Positions 33,287 to 41,294 of a stretch of DNA of 59,860 nucleotides are shown in pieces. Every line of letters begins with the position of its first letter. The first letter of the stretch is position 1. This stretch comes from Promethearchaeota archaeon (lineage in GTDB: Archaea > Asgardarchaeota > Lokiarchaeia > Sigyniarchaeales > SOKP01). The position numbers and the translations under genes are program-made. The stretch covers positions 1 through 59,860 of the forward strand of contig JAGXNO010000021.1 of assembly GCA_019894975.1 (NCBI GenBank), in the 5' to 3' direction. Below the pieces are notes generated by a model. It worked only from the letters and a program-made list of their open reading frames with translations. It was not told where the DNA came from and made no database searches.

Positions 33287-34573
33287 TTATACTAGATAAT
33301 TTGATCTGTTCTCAAGATCCTCTAATCTTCTCTCTAAACTTATTTCTTTTAATCTTAGATCTTCTTCTTTTTTACCTAGTAAAATCTCTTTTTTTTCAAT
33401 TAGAGATTTTTCTTTTATTTTGGGATGGAGTTTTGGTTTCTCTTTACTTTTAGACTCAAAATTATTGTATCCATTATTTACAACGATGTCAGTAAATTTT
33501 AATTCAGCGGGTTCTAGTTTTTTAACTATTGGATCACTCTGAGATTTAGGGGTATTTTGAGCTCGATTTTTAACTTGTTTTTTATTTACTATACTCTTTT
33601 TCTCTGGGTGCTTTTCTATCTCAAATTTTTTTACCTTTTTTTCGATGAGGTTTCCTTTTTGGACCATACCAACCTTCTTTTTATTATGAACTTCTCTTTT
33701 TTTATTATCTACGGATTTTCTTATATTTCTTGCTTCACTACTTTGAAATGCATTATAAATTTTACGTTGAAAACTATCATTCTGAGAGGATAAATTTTTT
33801 ATATAAAAACGATCCCTAATATTAATTGCTTCAAAACACGTACCTTGGGGCGAAAAGGTTTCTGATCCACCTAATACTAACAATCCACCATTACGTAATC
33901 GAGATTCTATAACTCTCATTAATTTTTCTCGAGCATATTGATTAATGTAGATAATGAAATTACGACAAAAAATAATATCAAATTTTTCATTATTTTGATG
34001 TCCCTTGATTATATCTTCTTGAAAAAACGTTACTTTTTTTTTGATATTGTTGTTAATTGTATATTTTGGGCCAATAGCTGTGTCTTGTCTTGAAAAGTAG
34101 GCGTTTAATACAATTTTGGGAGTTTCATGTACCGCATATTCTCCATAGATTCCTTTTTTAGCAACCATCAAAGCATTTTTATCTATATCAGAAGCCACAA
34201 TCTTAAAATCAGGAAAATCTTTAACGGAGTTTTTATATTGGTCTAACATCATTGCAATCGTATATGGTTCATCTCCTGTAGCACAAGGAGCAGACCATAT
34301 GTTAAGAGGTCGTTTGAGATCTCTAACATATATTTTTAAATATTTCTCAAAACTCTCAAACACGTTAAAGTTTCTAAAAAAGTAAGTATAATTAATGGTG
34401 AATTTATCCAAAAATAAATCAAGTTCATTAGGATTTGAGTTGATGTAGTTTATATACTGTTGATAACGTTCTAAATTTAAATGTTTCATTCTATAATGAA
34501 TTCTTTTTTCTAGAAAGTTTCTTTGATAGTGTTCAAATTCCATTCCAGTAGCTCTTTTTAATTCACTTATCAA
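33287..34573 (-). CDS. cheR: CheR-type methyltransferase with long coiled-coil tail, ending at an in-frame TAA
   Basis: 428 residues. The CheR N-terminal helix bundle (ISELKRATGMEFEHYQRNFL) leads to the AdoMet site NIWSAPCATGDEPYTIAMML (92-111) and the FDIIFCRNFIIYIN motif (about 200-213). In chemotaxis CheR methylates receptor glutamates. Residues about 290-428 are lysine-rich with coiled coil up to the TAA, after which the frame continues to CheD. Start is TTG at 34573: no better start exists, although the frame stays open about 15 codons further upstream. No receptor or CheA gene is in the window, so partners are unknown. Confidence 0.85.
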   Translation of the reverse strand: MISELKRATGMEFEHYQRNFLEKRIHYRMKHLNLERYQQYINYINSNPNELDLFLDKFTINYTYFFRNFNVFESFEKYLKIYVRDLKRPLNIWSAPCATGDEPYTIAMMLDQYKNSVKDFPDFKIVASDIDKNALMVAKKGIYGEYAVHETPKIVLNAYFSRQDTAIGPKYTINNNIKKKVTFFQEDIIKGHQNNEKFDIIFCRNFIIYINQYAREKLMRVIESRLRNGGLLVLGGSETFSPQGTCFEAINIRDRFYIKNLSSQNDSFQRKIYNAFQSSEARNIRKSVDNKKREVHNKKKVGMVQKGNLIEKKVKKFEIEKHPEKKSIVNKKQVKNRAQNTPKSQSDPIVKKLEPAELKFTDIVVNNGYNNFESKSKEKPKLHPKIKEKSLIEKKEILLGKKEEDLRLKEISLERRLEDLENRSNYLV

Positions 34574-34765
34574 TAGGTCAATGGAGTTTGGATTAAGAGC
34601 TGGTAGCGAAATAATTTACACCAAATCGATAAATAGTTTGAATTTTTTCTAATGCATTATATATTAATGCATAATAAAATTTTGGGAAGAAAAATTTGTT
34701 CTTGTTAGTGTAACGTAATAAAATTAAGATTTCCTTCCCTTTTTGTGGTAAAAATTATTGCACTT

Positions 34766-35515
34766 TCATGTAAAAGAGATAAATCCCATTTTAACGAGAT
34801 TTTTACAAATGTTATAGACCTTATTATGCTCTACATTAAGTTCTTCTGTGATTTGGTTAATAGTTTTCTGACCATCAATATTATCATATATCTTACAAGA
34901 GACATTCCCTGTTAAATAATGTTTGGGATTGATCTTCTTTGTAGAGGTGAAATTAGGAACAAAATCATAAAAATCGGGATTCGATTCAATTCCTTCTAGA
35001 TCGCTCTCAAGTTTTACAGGTACATCAATGTTATCTTCGAAACTTTTCAACCAACTAACAACGCTATTATCATAACTTACTTTTTTTACTTTTTCTTCTT
35101 TCTCATTGTATTCTTCAATTACACTGAGAAAATCTTTAAAACGGTCTAATTTTCCGTTCCAGTTTATTATTTGATTATAACTATAGGTTTTTAAAAAAAG
35201 ATTAGAGATTTTACTTAAAAACTTCTGTACATTCATAAGTTCTGAGTTTTTATCATAAGTTGCGAGGAAAATTAAATCTGGAATGTTAGGATCTTTTAGA
35301 AAAGATAGCTTAAGATTGTTATTCGAGAGTTTCAACTCGCTTATTGTACCTAAATCTTCAAATGAATCAGAAAAAGAATTTAGTGCAGAGAAAAAGCCAG
35401 ACACCATTATTAGATTGTCTATTTCTGAGAACATATTTTTTACATTTGAAGAATTAGAGAAGCTCTTAGACAATAGCGGTAATCCATCTTTTATAATCAG
35501 AACGTCGCAAATCAT
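34766..35515 (-). CDS. Longin-like domain plus C-terminal helix-turn-helix protein
   Basis: 249 residues. N-terminal ~125 residues (MICDVLIIKDGLPLLSKSFS, VSGFFSALNSFSDSFEDLG, then beta strands LKLSFLKDPNIPDLIFLAT) have the longin/roadblock-type pattern shared with the protein at 1057. The C-terminus (about 205-249, YDNIDGQKTINQITEELNVE then KVYNICKNLVKMGFISF) is a winged helix. Such combinations suggest a sensor or regulator, perhaps coupled to small GTPases. It lies directly upstream of cheR on the same strand (about 190 bp). Confidence 0.55.
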   Translation of the reverse strand: MICDVLIIKDGLPLLSKSFSNSSNVKNMFSEIDNLIMVSGFFSALNSFSDSFEDLGTISELKLSNNNLKLSFLKDPNIPDLIFLATYDKNSELMNVQKFLSKISNLFLKTYSYNQIINWNGKLDRFKDFLSVIEEYNEKEEKVKKVSYDNSVVSWLKSFEDNIDVPVKLESDLEGIESNPDFYDFVPNFTSTKKINPKHYLTGNVSCKIYDNIDGQKTINQITEELNVEHNKVYNICKNLVKMGFISFT

Positions 35516-35623
35516 TAATCTCAGCAGAACAATCCATATTTAACAGTAAATAATAAAACTGCCTAAAATAAAATAATATTATCTACGATAGTGGAAAAAA
35601 GAAGAATTATAATACTGAAGTAA

Positions 35624-35649
35624 TATCGGAATAATATAATATTCCGATA
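35624..35649. promoter_or_regulatory. Perfect 10-bp inverted repeat in a divergent promoter
   Basis: TATCGGAATA and TATTCCGATA flank a 6-nt spacer (35634-35639). It sits 109 bp from the minus-strand longin/HTH start and about 57 bp from the plus-strand TTG start of the nucleotidyltransferase. It is GC-richer than its surroundings (TCGGAA/TTCCGA), as expected for an operator. No regulator is assigned. Confidence 0.5.
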
Positions 35650-35705
35650 AAAAAAGGGCTACTACAAACCTTTACATTCAAAATTCTAATTGGTGAATAC
35701 ATAGA

Positions 35706-36440
35706 TTGAAAGCCATTATACTATGTGCTGGATTTGGAAAGCGAATGAAACCATATACTAACACTTATCAGAAATCGATGATACCTATTCACGGAAAACC
35801 ATTATTAGAATATATTCTTAGTGGAATATCGTCTGCGGGATTGAAAGATTTTATAATTGTTGTAGGTTATCGTAAAGATCAGATTATCGATTACTTTCAA
35901 GAGGGCGATAAATGGGGGATTAATATTGATTATATAGAACAAAAAGATTTAAACGGCACTGGGGGTGCTTTACTAATTTGCGAGGATCTAATAAAAAATG
36001 ACCATTTCTTTTTAACATGGGGAGATATTTTGGTTCAATATAAAGTATATAAAGAAGTAATCGACATTTTCAATACAGAAAGTCAAAATTTTGTTTTAGT
36101 AGCAAACGAAACAGAGGATCCCTATAGAGGTGCTGCGGTTTATCATGAAAACGATTATTGTACAAATATTATTGAAAAGCCACCGTTAGGGAAGTCGAGA
36201 TCAAATCTAAATAATAGCGGAGTTTTTGTTTTTTCCCAAGACATATTCCAAGTGTTAAAGATGTTAAAACCATCAAAAAGAGGGGAAATTGAACTGGTAG
36301 AGGCAATTAATTATGGGATACAATATAAAAAGTGGAAGATAAGAATGATAAAAACAAAGTTTAGAGGAGATTTTGGCAATATTGCTGTGTATGAACAACT
36401 AAGTAAAGAAAAAAACTGGTTAGATATATTACTTACATAG
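35706..36440 (+). CDS. Sugar-phosphate nucleotidyltransferase
   Basis: 244 residues. Starts at TTG with KAIILCAGFGKRMKPYTNTY, the NTP-binding signature of glucose-1-phosphate uridylyl/thymidylyltransferase-like enzymes. It is followed by KSMIPIHGKPLLEYILSGI, GTGGALLICED and TWGDILVQY (metal-binding Asp). It lacks a C-terminal LbH domain. It probably makes an NDP-sugar for surface glycans. Product specificity is not visible. Confidence 0.82.
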   Translation: MKAIILCAGFGKRMKPYTNTYQKSMIPIHGKPLLEYILSGISSAGLKDFIIVVGYRKDQIIDYFQEGDKWGINIDYIEQKDLNGTGGALLICEDLIKNDHFFLTWGDILVQYKVYKEVIDIFNTESQNFVLVANETEDPYRGAAVYHENDYCTNIIEKPPLGKSRSNLNNSGVFVFSQDIFQVLKMLKPSKRGEIELVEAINYGIQYKKWKIRMIKTKFRGDFGNIAVYEQLSKEKNWLDILLT

Positions 36441-36604
36441 CAATTCATTGAGTCAAAAATTTGAAAAGAAACTATATTTATATTTCTAAGAAACGTAATA
36501 TTATTTTTTTAGATTTACTAGTTTATGGACTATAGAAGTAAATTATATTATAACGGTAGTTATACATTATATATCTCTAAATTAATAAATGAGTGTGATT
36601 CACA

Positions 36605-37171
36605 ATGACAGATGATAAGTATAAAAATCGTTATTATTACAAGGAGTCCTATGAGGCTGCTATAGGAACCTTCGCAACAGCTTTAGTCTTTCTTTTTGTT
36701 GCTTGTATGTCATTAGTATTGAATGCTTTTGAACGTCCTTTCCTTGGTTTGAGATATTGGGGTTATTGGCTCTTTATCCCAGCCTTCTTTATATTCATAG
36801 GTGGATTTCAACAGTTGTACAGAAATACGAAATATAAACAATTAGTCAAAAGTGCTTTAGCTCAAAGAAATTTTGAAGGGACCCACAAACTAGAACATAT
36901 TGCATTAGAAATCGGGATGCGACCAAAGGATATACTACGCGTCCTGCAAGATTTAAGAACTAAAGGTGTTGCACAATACAGCTTTAACTCAGAGACGGGA
37001 CAGATTATCTTGGGAAAAACAATAACATATGAACCCGCAAGTGAATATGTTGCTCCTGCTAAAAAATTAGAAAATCCCTTACCTACAGAGGGTAAGAACT
37101 TCTGTGTTTACTGCGGTCATAAAATCGAAGTAAAGGGTAGTTTCTGTCCTAATTGTGGTTCTAATCTATAG
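36605..37171 (+). CDS. Membrane protein with winged-helix and zinc-ribbon domains
   Basis: 188 residues. Two transmembrane helices (about 20-42 and 53-72), a cytoplasmic helix-turn-helix region (about 90-125, HKLEHIALEIGMRPKDILRV), and a C-terminal zinc ribbon with C167, C170, C181 and C184 (FCVYCGHK, FCPNCGSN). This arrangement is frequent in Lokiarchaeia-type genomes. Function is unknown, but an adapter at the membrane is a reasonable idea. ATG 36605 is preceded by TATA-like sequence. Confidence 0.55.
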   Translation: MTDDKYKNRYYYKESYEAAIGTFATALVFLFVACMSLVLNAFERPFLGLRYWGYWLFIPAFFIFIGGFQQLYRNTKYKQLVKSALAQRNFEGTHKLEHIALEIGMRPKDILRVLQDLRTKGVAQYSFNSETGQIILGKTITYEPASEYVAPAKKLENPLPTEGKNFCVYCGHKIEVKGSFCPNCGSNL

Positions 37172-37374
37172 ATATTTTTTTTATAATCCTCTTTTTTTTG
37201 TTTTTAATAAAATTTTTTACTTACCATTAAATTAGTTATATAGGAATTAGGGTTTTCTATTATTGGTGATTTAAGATTACGACATGTGAAGGCAAAAAAA
37301 CTGATTTCAGATCAGATGAAGAGATTAAAAATAACAATATCCCCTTTCAAAGAGATAATATCCCATTTAATTTA

Positions 37375-38796
37375 ATGTTCAATCCCCGAGCTGTAGCAAT
37401 TGTTGGTGTTAGTAAAGGAAGGGATTGGGGTGGAACTCATTATTTAGAAACTTTTAGAGAATATAATTATTCAGGACCTGTTTATCCCGTTAATCCTAAA
37501 TATGATGGAGAAGAAATTCATGGATACAAAGTATATGGGTCAATAGCTTCTTTACCAGATGATCCACCAATCGATCTTGGAATAGTGGCTGTTCCCGCAA
37601 AAGTTACACCACAAATAATTGAGGAATTAGGACAGAAGGGAGTTCTTTTTGCCCATATATTTTCAAGTGGATTTTCAGAACTTGGAGAAGAAGGTAAGCA
37701 ACTTGAAAAGCAACTAATAGAAAAAGCAAAGAAAAATCATATACGGATTCTCGGCCCTAATTGTATGGGAATTTATAATCCTAAGAGTCGTATCGGTTTT
37801 ACTCATAGACTTCCATTAAAAAGTGGACCTGTAGCTTTTGTAAGTCAATCGGGTGGAAATGCACATCGACATGCGTTTACGGGAGTTGTAAAGGGTTACT
37901 TCTTCTCAAAAATCATTTCTCTTGGTAATCAGATAGATATCGATCTCGTCGATTTCTTGAATTATTTCAGATCTGACCCTGATACTAAGGTTATTACTAT
38001 GTATGTTGAAAATATAAAAAGAGGGGGAAATGAATTCGTCAAATTACTGAAAGAAACCACAAAGGAAAAACCTGTGATAATATGGAAAGGTGGTAAACTA
38101 GAAGCAGGCCATAGCGCAGTTAGGAGCCACACTGGAGGTTTAGCAGGTAATATTAAATTATGGAAATCTATGGCACGGCAAACAGGAGTTATTCTCGTAA
38201 ATAACTTCAAAGAGTTAGCTGATATGATTCAAACTTGTTTACTTTTTAAGATTCCTGATAATCTTGGTACGGCTATCATAACTGGAGGTGGAGGTCCTGC
38301 GGTGGAACTTACAGATGAGTGTGAAGCATATGGTCTTAAAGTACCAAGGATAACAGAAATAGCCCAGAAGAAGATAAATGAATTCATTCCTCAAGTAAAC
38401 TCAAATCTTTCAAATCCTTTAGAATTCGGGGCTAATGGTGGTCATCAAAATATGGTTAAAGTCATGAAAATTCTTGATGAAGAACCTCATATATCCTCAA
38501 TAATGATTACAAATAATCCTGAATGGTATTATTCTTCAAAATTAAATATGGATGATGTCGTCAAGAGCTTAGCTAATACGATATCCCCTAATTCGAATAA
38601 AAATTTGTTTAGTATTTATAATTCTTCTAGAGCCCGGAAAGAAACAATAGATATCATTGATGAATTTTATCTAAAAACAAGAGAACATGGAATAATTATT
38701 TATGATTCAGCAATGGCAGCGGCCAAGAGCATTTATCATTTATGGACTTATGGAAATTATCTGAAAAACCACGGATATAAAGATAATACCAAATAG
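37375..38796 (+). CDS. Acyl-CoA synthetase (NDP-forming) alpha-like protein
   Basis: 473 residues. CoA-binding domain at the N-terminus (RAVAIVGVSKGRDWGG, then ILGPNCMGIYNP), then the succinyl-CoA synthetase-like domain with FVSQSGGNAHRHA (158-167) and the phosphohistidine H252 in RSHTGGLAG. Such alpha subunits work with an ATP-grasp beta subunit, and none is adjacent here. The C-terminal part is complete. The frame is open for about 35 codons upstream of the ATG but has no start there. Substrate is unknown. Confidence 0.78.
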   Translation: MFNPRAVAIVGVSKGRDWGGTHYLETFREYNYSGPVYPVNPKYDGEEIHGYKVYGSIASLPDDPPIDLGIVAVPAKVTPQIIEELGQKGVLFAHIFSSGFSELGEEGKQLEKQLIEKAKKNHIRILGPNCMGIYNPKSRIGFTHRLPLKSGPVAFVSQSGGNAHRHAFTGVVKGYFFSKIISLGNQIDIDLVDFLNYFRSDPDTKVITMYVENIKRGGNEFVKLLKETTKEKPVIIWKGGKLEAGHSAVRSHTGGLAGNIKLWKSMARQTGVILVNNFKELADMIQTCLLFKIPDNLGTAIITGGGGPAVELTDECEAYGLKVPRITEIAQKKINEFIPQVNSNLSNPLEFGANGGHQNMVKVMKILDEEPHISSIMITNNPEWYYSSKLNMDDVVKSLANTISPNSNKNLFSIYNSSRARKETIDIIDEFYLKTREHGIIIYDSAMAAAKSIYHLWTYGNYLKNHGYKDNTK

Positions 38797-38845
38797 AAGC
38801 TTTATATTTACAAATTAAAAATAAAAAAGATTTAACTAAAATTTC

Positions 38846-38953
38846 CTATAATTTTCTACCTATTGTTGCTTTTGCTTTTTTATCTGAGTATAGTTTTTGC
38901 ACATCTTCAGTTAATTGATCATATTTTTCTTTATTTATTGGAAAGAAGCGCAT
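38846..38953 (-). pseudogene. Possible remnant of an MFS/GPH transporter C-terminus
   Basis: The translation MRFFPINKEKYDQLTEDVQK, then LYSDKKAKATIGRKL, resembles the cytoplasmic tail after the last helix of GPH-type sugar symporters (FYPL/I-x-K-E-x(2,3)-Q ... KKA). The codons before the ATG are open for a few residues (ILIQNIIA) and then stop. It is too short to be a functional transporter, so a decayed gene or chance are the options. Confidence 0.3.
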
Positions 38954-39192
38954 TGCTATTATATTCTGAATCAGAATTTGTAGCGTGCAATAATTTTGTA
39001 TATTAATTTGCTATTAGTATTAATAAAATCTGCTTTTTGTCAAACTTGTGTAAAATTTGATTCTTTTAATATACATATAGATTCTGCCCTTAAGATGTAA
39101 ATTTGTCGAATTGCCACTAAACTACTAGGGGCTTTCATTTTAAATATGTAATTGCTGCAATATATATCAAACTGTAATTTTCTCCGAGATGA

Positions 39193-39672
39193 GATATTAT
39201 TTCAAAAGGCTTTGCTAACAAAGAAATTTCGGAAATTTCGATTCTAAATAGCCAAAATTTAATAAGGACAGTTTATGTTGGCCAGTTAGATTCTCAGAGT
39301 AAAAATGACAGCGTTATTTCTGAACTTGTTTCTGAGCTATTTAAACATATTGAATCAAAAGATTCGTTTGATTTCATTTCGGATTTACTTCTTACTTCTT
39401 TAAGTAAACATAAAAAGACGTATTCGATTGAAAATAGTCAATCAACTCATGAAAAAACATTAGAAATTATTAATAACATTAATATAAATAGTTTTAAGAC
39501 AAAAGCCTCCGATGTAAAAACAGAGTACCTTTCAATTTCTAATGATATTCATTCTATATTAGCTAATTGTCCTGATTTATCTCGTGATCAAAAACTAGAC
39601 TACTGCGATAGTCAAAGATATTTCATGAAAATGTATATGAAAGAAATTGTTGTTAAATTAAAGAACCAATAA
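39193..39672 (+). pseudogene. 159-codon open frame with no start codon near its beginning
   Basis: From just after a TGA (39190-39192) to TAA 39672 the frame is fully open. The translation begins DIISKGFANKEISEISILNS and has a coding-like composition (charged helices, ...NCPDLSRDQKLDYCDSQRYF). The only ATGs are in the last 15 codons. It may be a gene truncated at its 5' end, one starting at ATT/ATA, or one with a frameshift near 39190. Its N-terminal part has some resemblance to roadblock/longin-type strands, but not enough for a name. Confidence 0.4.
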
Positions 39673-39777
39673 TTAATATTAACTTTGACTAAGGAATGTT
39701 CTTTTTTTAAACAAATTGATATATCACAATCGTTTAAAATAAAAATATTAAAAAAAAAGAAATTGATTTAATTATTA

Positions 39778-39801
39778 GAGGACGTAAGTTTCTACGTCCT
39801 C
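39778..39801 (-). terminator. Stem-loop overlapping the stop codon of the membrane protein gene
   Basis: GAGGACGTA and TACGTCCTC form a perfect 9-bp stem with a 6-nt loop that contains the end of the minus-strand gene (stop at 39792). It is followed on the minus strand by an AT-rich stretch and, about 15-25 nt later, by a long run of T. It could act as a terminator or 3'-end stabiliser. Archaea usually terminate at T-runs without hairpins, so the assignment is tentative. Confidence 0.4.
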
Positions 39802-40493
39802 AGTCCTAGGTACATCCAGACACTATAAGTCATCATAACGACTCGAACAAATCCAATAGCCAAGGGTAATGTAAGGATTGAGTCCAATGCTCCGCAAATG
39901 ACAAAAACATAGAACCCTATAGTTAAATATATAAATTTTTTTCTCAATTGGCCCGTTGACTGCTTAGCTTTGATTGTAAACCCTATTCCTAAGAAAATTA
40001 AAGCAGAAACTAAGAATCCAGCAACCATTAGAAATGTCGGGTGAGTTCTGTTAAAACTTGCATCAATCAAACCGTCCACTACTTGAACTTCAATGTAGTC
40101 AAATGATTGCCATGGGCTAAACCAGAGAAACATTTCAAAAATTACACCTAAAACTATGAAGATTCCAACAAGTAGCCATTTATATTTAGGTATTAGAAGT
40201 TCACCCCCTAAAAACATCGCAAAAAACAAAGCAGGTGCAACTGATGTATAACTTAAAAGGACATAAACCTGTCTTGGCTCAATATTATTATTTGCGATCA
40301 ATTTGAACAGAAAGTCAACTGTTGGTCCAAGCCATAAGAAACCAACAAAAAATATCATTATTCCCGCTATAGAGAGTAGTTTAGCCTTCAATTTAATTGA
40401 TTTATAGAGAGATAGCAATCCAAAAATCGCAGTTGATAAAACTATACCAGAAGCGGTTAATCCATCCAACCAACCTTCAAACGCGATAGTCAT
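39792..40493 (-). CDS. Seven-helix membrane protein, unknown
   Basis: 233 residues with about seven hydrophobic segments and short loops (LTASGIVLSTAIFGLLSLY, LLSIAGIMIFFVGFLWLGP, VGIFIVLGVIFEMFLWF, and others). There are no long soluble domains. Similar seven-helix proteins of unknown function are common in Asgard genomes. It is monocistronic with its own AT-rich promoter region. Confidence 0.6.
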   Translation of the reverse strand: MTIAFEGWLDGLTASGIVLSTAIFGLLSLYKSIKLKAKLLSIAGIMIFFVGFLWLGPTVDFLFKLIANNNIEPRQVYVLLSYTSVAPALFFAMFLGGELLIPKYKWLLVGIFIVLGVIFEMFLWFSPWQSFDYIEVQVVDGLIDASFNRTHPTFLMVAGFLVSALIFLGIGFTIKAKQSTGQLRKKFIYLTIGFYVFVICGALDSILTLPLAIGFVRVVMMTYSVWMYLGLRT

Positions 40494-40665
40494 TTGTTCA
40501 TTCCACCATTTTTTATAAAAATATCATTCTAAATTTAAAATTATATATTTATTTATTTTGTTTCTATTTATAAATATATTTTTTGAAGTTATAAAACAAT
40601 CTGATGTTTGAAGCTGTAAGTCTAAAGGTTCTCTAATTATAATTATTTTAGGATTTCCAACCAAA

Positions 40666-41214
40666 TTAAACCCTTCTATAGATAAATGTACAGATTTTTT
40701 GATCTTCTATTTCATGTTCTACTTTATACCTTAATTCTAAGAATTGATTAAGTTTTTGTATTGGATAAATATGAGAAATAATAATAGCTCCACATTTCGC
40801 TGTTAGTAAGACGTGTTTCAGATATTTTTGCATTGTAGGTAAAGAATAAATATATATATAATCAAATGTCTCTAAATTTTGCTGATAAAAATCTCCATGA
40901 ATTATTTTAATCTTTTTAAACCAGTTTTTTTCAGATTTTTTATGTTTCTTTAATGATTTAATAGAATTTTTAGCTTCCTCTATTAGAACAGGATCAATTT
41001 CAATACCAATTGATCTTATCCTATAGTTTATTGCAGAATAAATAATAACTTGTCCATTTCCCGCACCTAAATCTATAAAAACCTGATTTGAATCTTCTTT
41101 TAAACCAAATTGGTTTTTGAGAGATTCAAATATATTTTGCAGATGGATCTGTTTGGTTTCTAAAAAAGGCAAATCAAGTTGAGAAATAAATTTATAAAAA
41201 TCCTTTTTGGGCAT
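40666..41214 (-). CDS. Class I SAM-dependent methyltransferase (FAM173/Dot1-like)
   Basis: 182 residues. Motif I FIDLGAGNGQVIIYSAINYR, motif II IGIEIDPVLIEEAKNSI, and a post-I region KIIHGDFYQQNLETFDYIYI. The compact size and the D-L-G-A/S-G-x-G variant resemble lysine methyltransferases of the FAM173/Dot1-like group. The target is unknown. Single gene. Confidence 0.7.
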   Translation of the reverse strand: MPKKDFYKFISQLDLPFLETKQIHLQNIFESLKNQFGLKEDSNQVFIDLGAGNGQVIIYSAINYRIRSIGIEIDPVLIEEAKNSIKSLKKHKKSEKNWFKKIKIIHGDFYQQNLETFDYIYIYSLPTMQKYLKHVLLTAKCGAIIISHIYPIQKLNQFLELRYKVEHEIEDQKICTFIYRRV

Positions 41215-41294
41215 CTTATAGTTTAAAATTCTTAAAATTATAAAATTTTCATATTCATTAATTATTGAAATATAATTAAATCTTATGGAACAAT

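Larger units (their letters stand above)
38797..39791. other. Degenerate intergenic region of about 1 kb
   Basis: Contains a 35-codon minus-strand fragment resembling a transporter C-terminus (38846-38953), a start-less plus-strand frame (39193-39672) and a stem-loop at the end (39778-39801). Outside these I see no coding signal. Confidence 0.5.

Noticed and set aside
33287..33289. General reassignment of TAA to an amino acid
   Set aside because: Most genes in the window end cleanly at TAA close to the next gene, so TAA is a normal stop here. Only the local CheR/CheD case needs an explanation.
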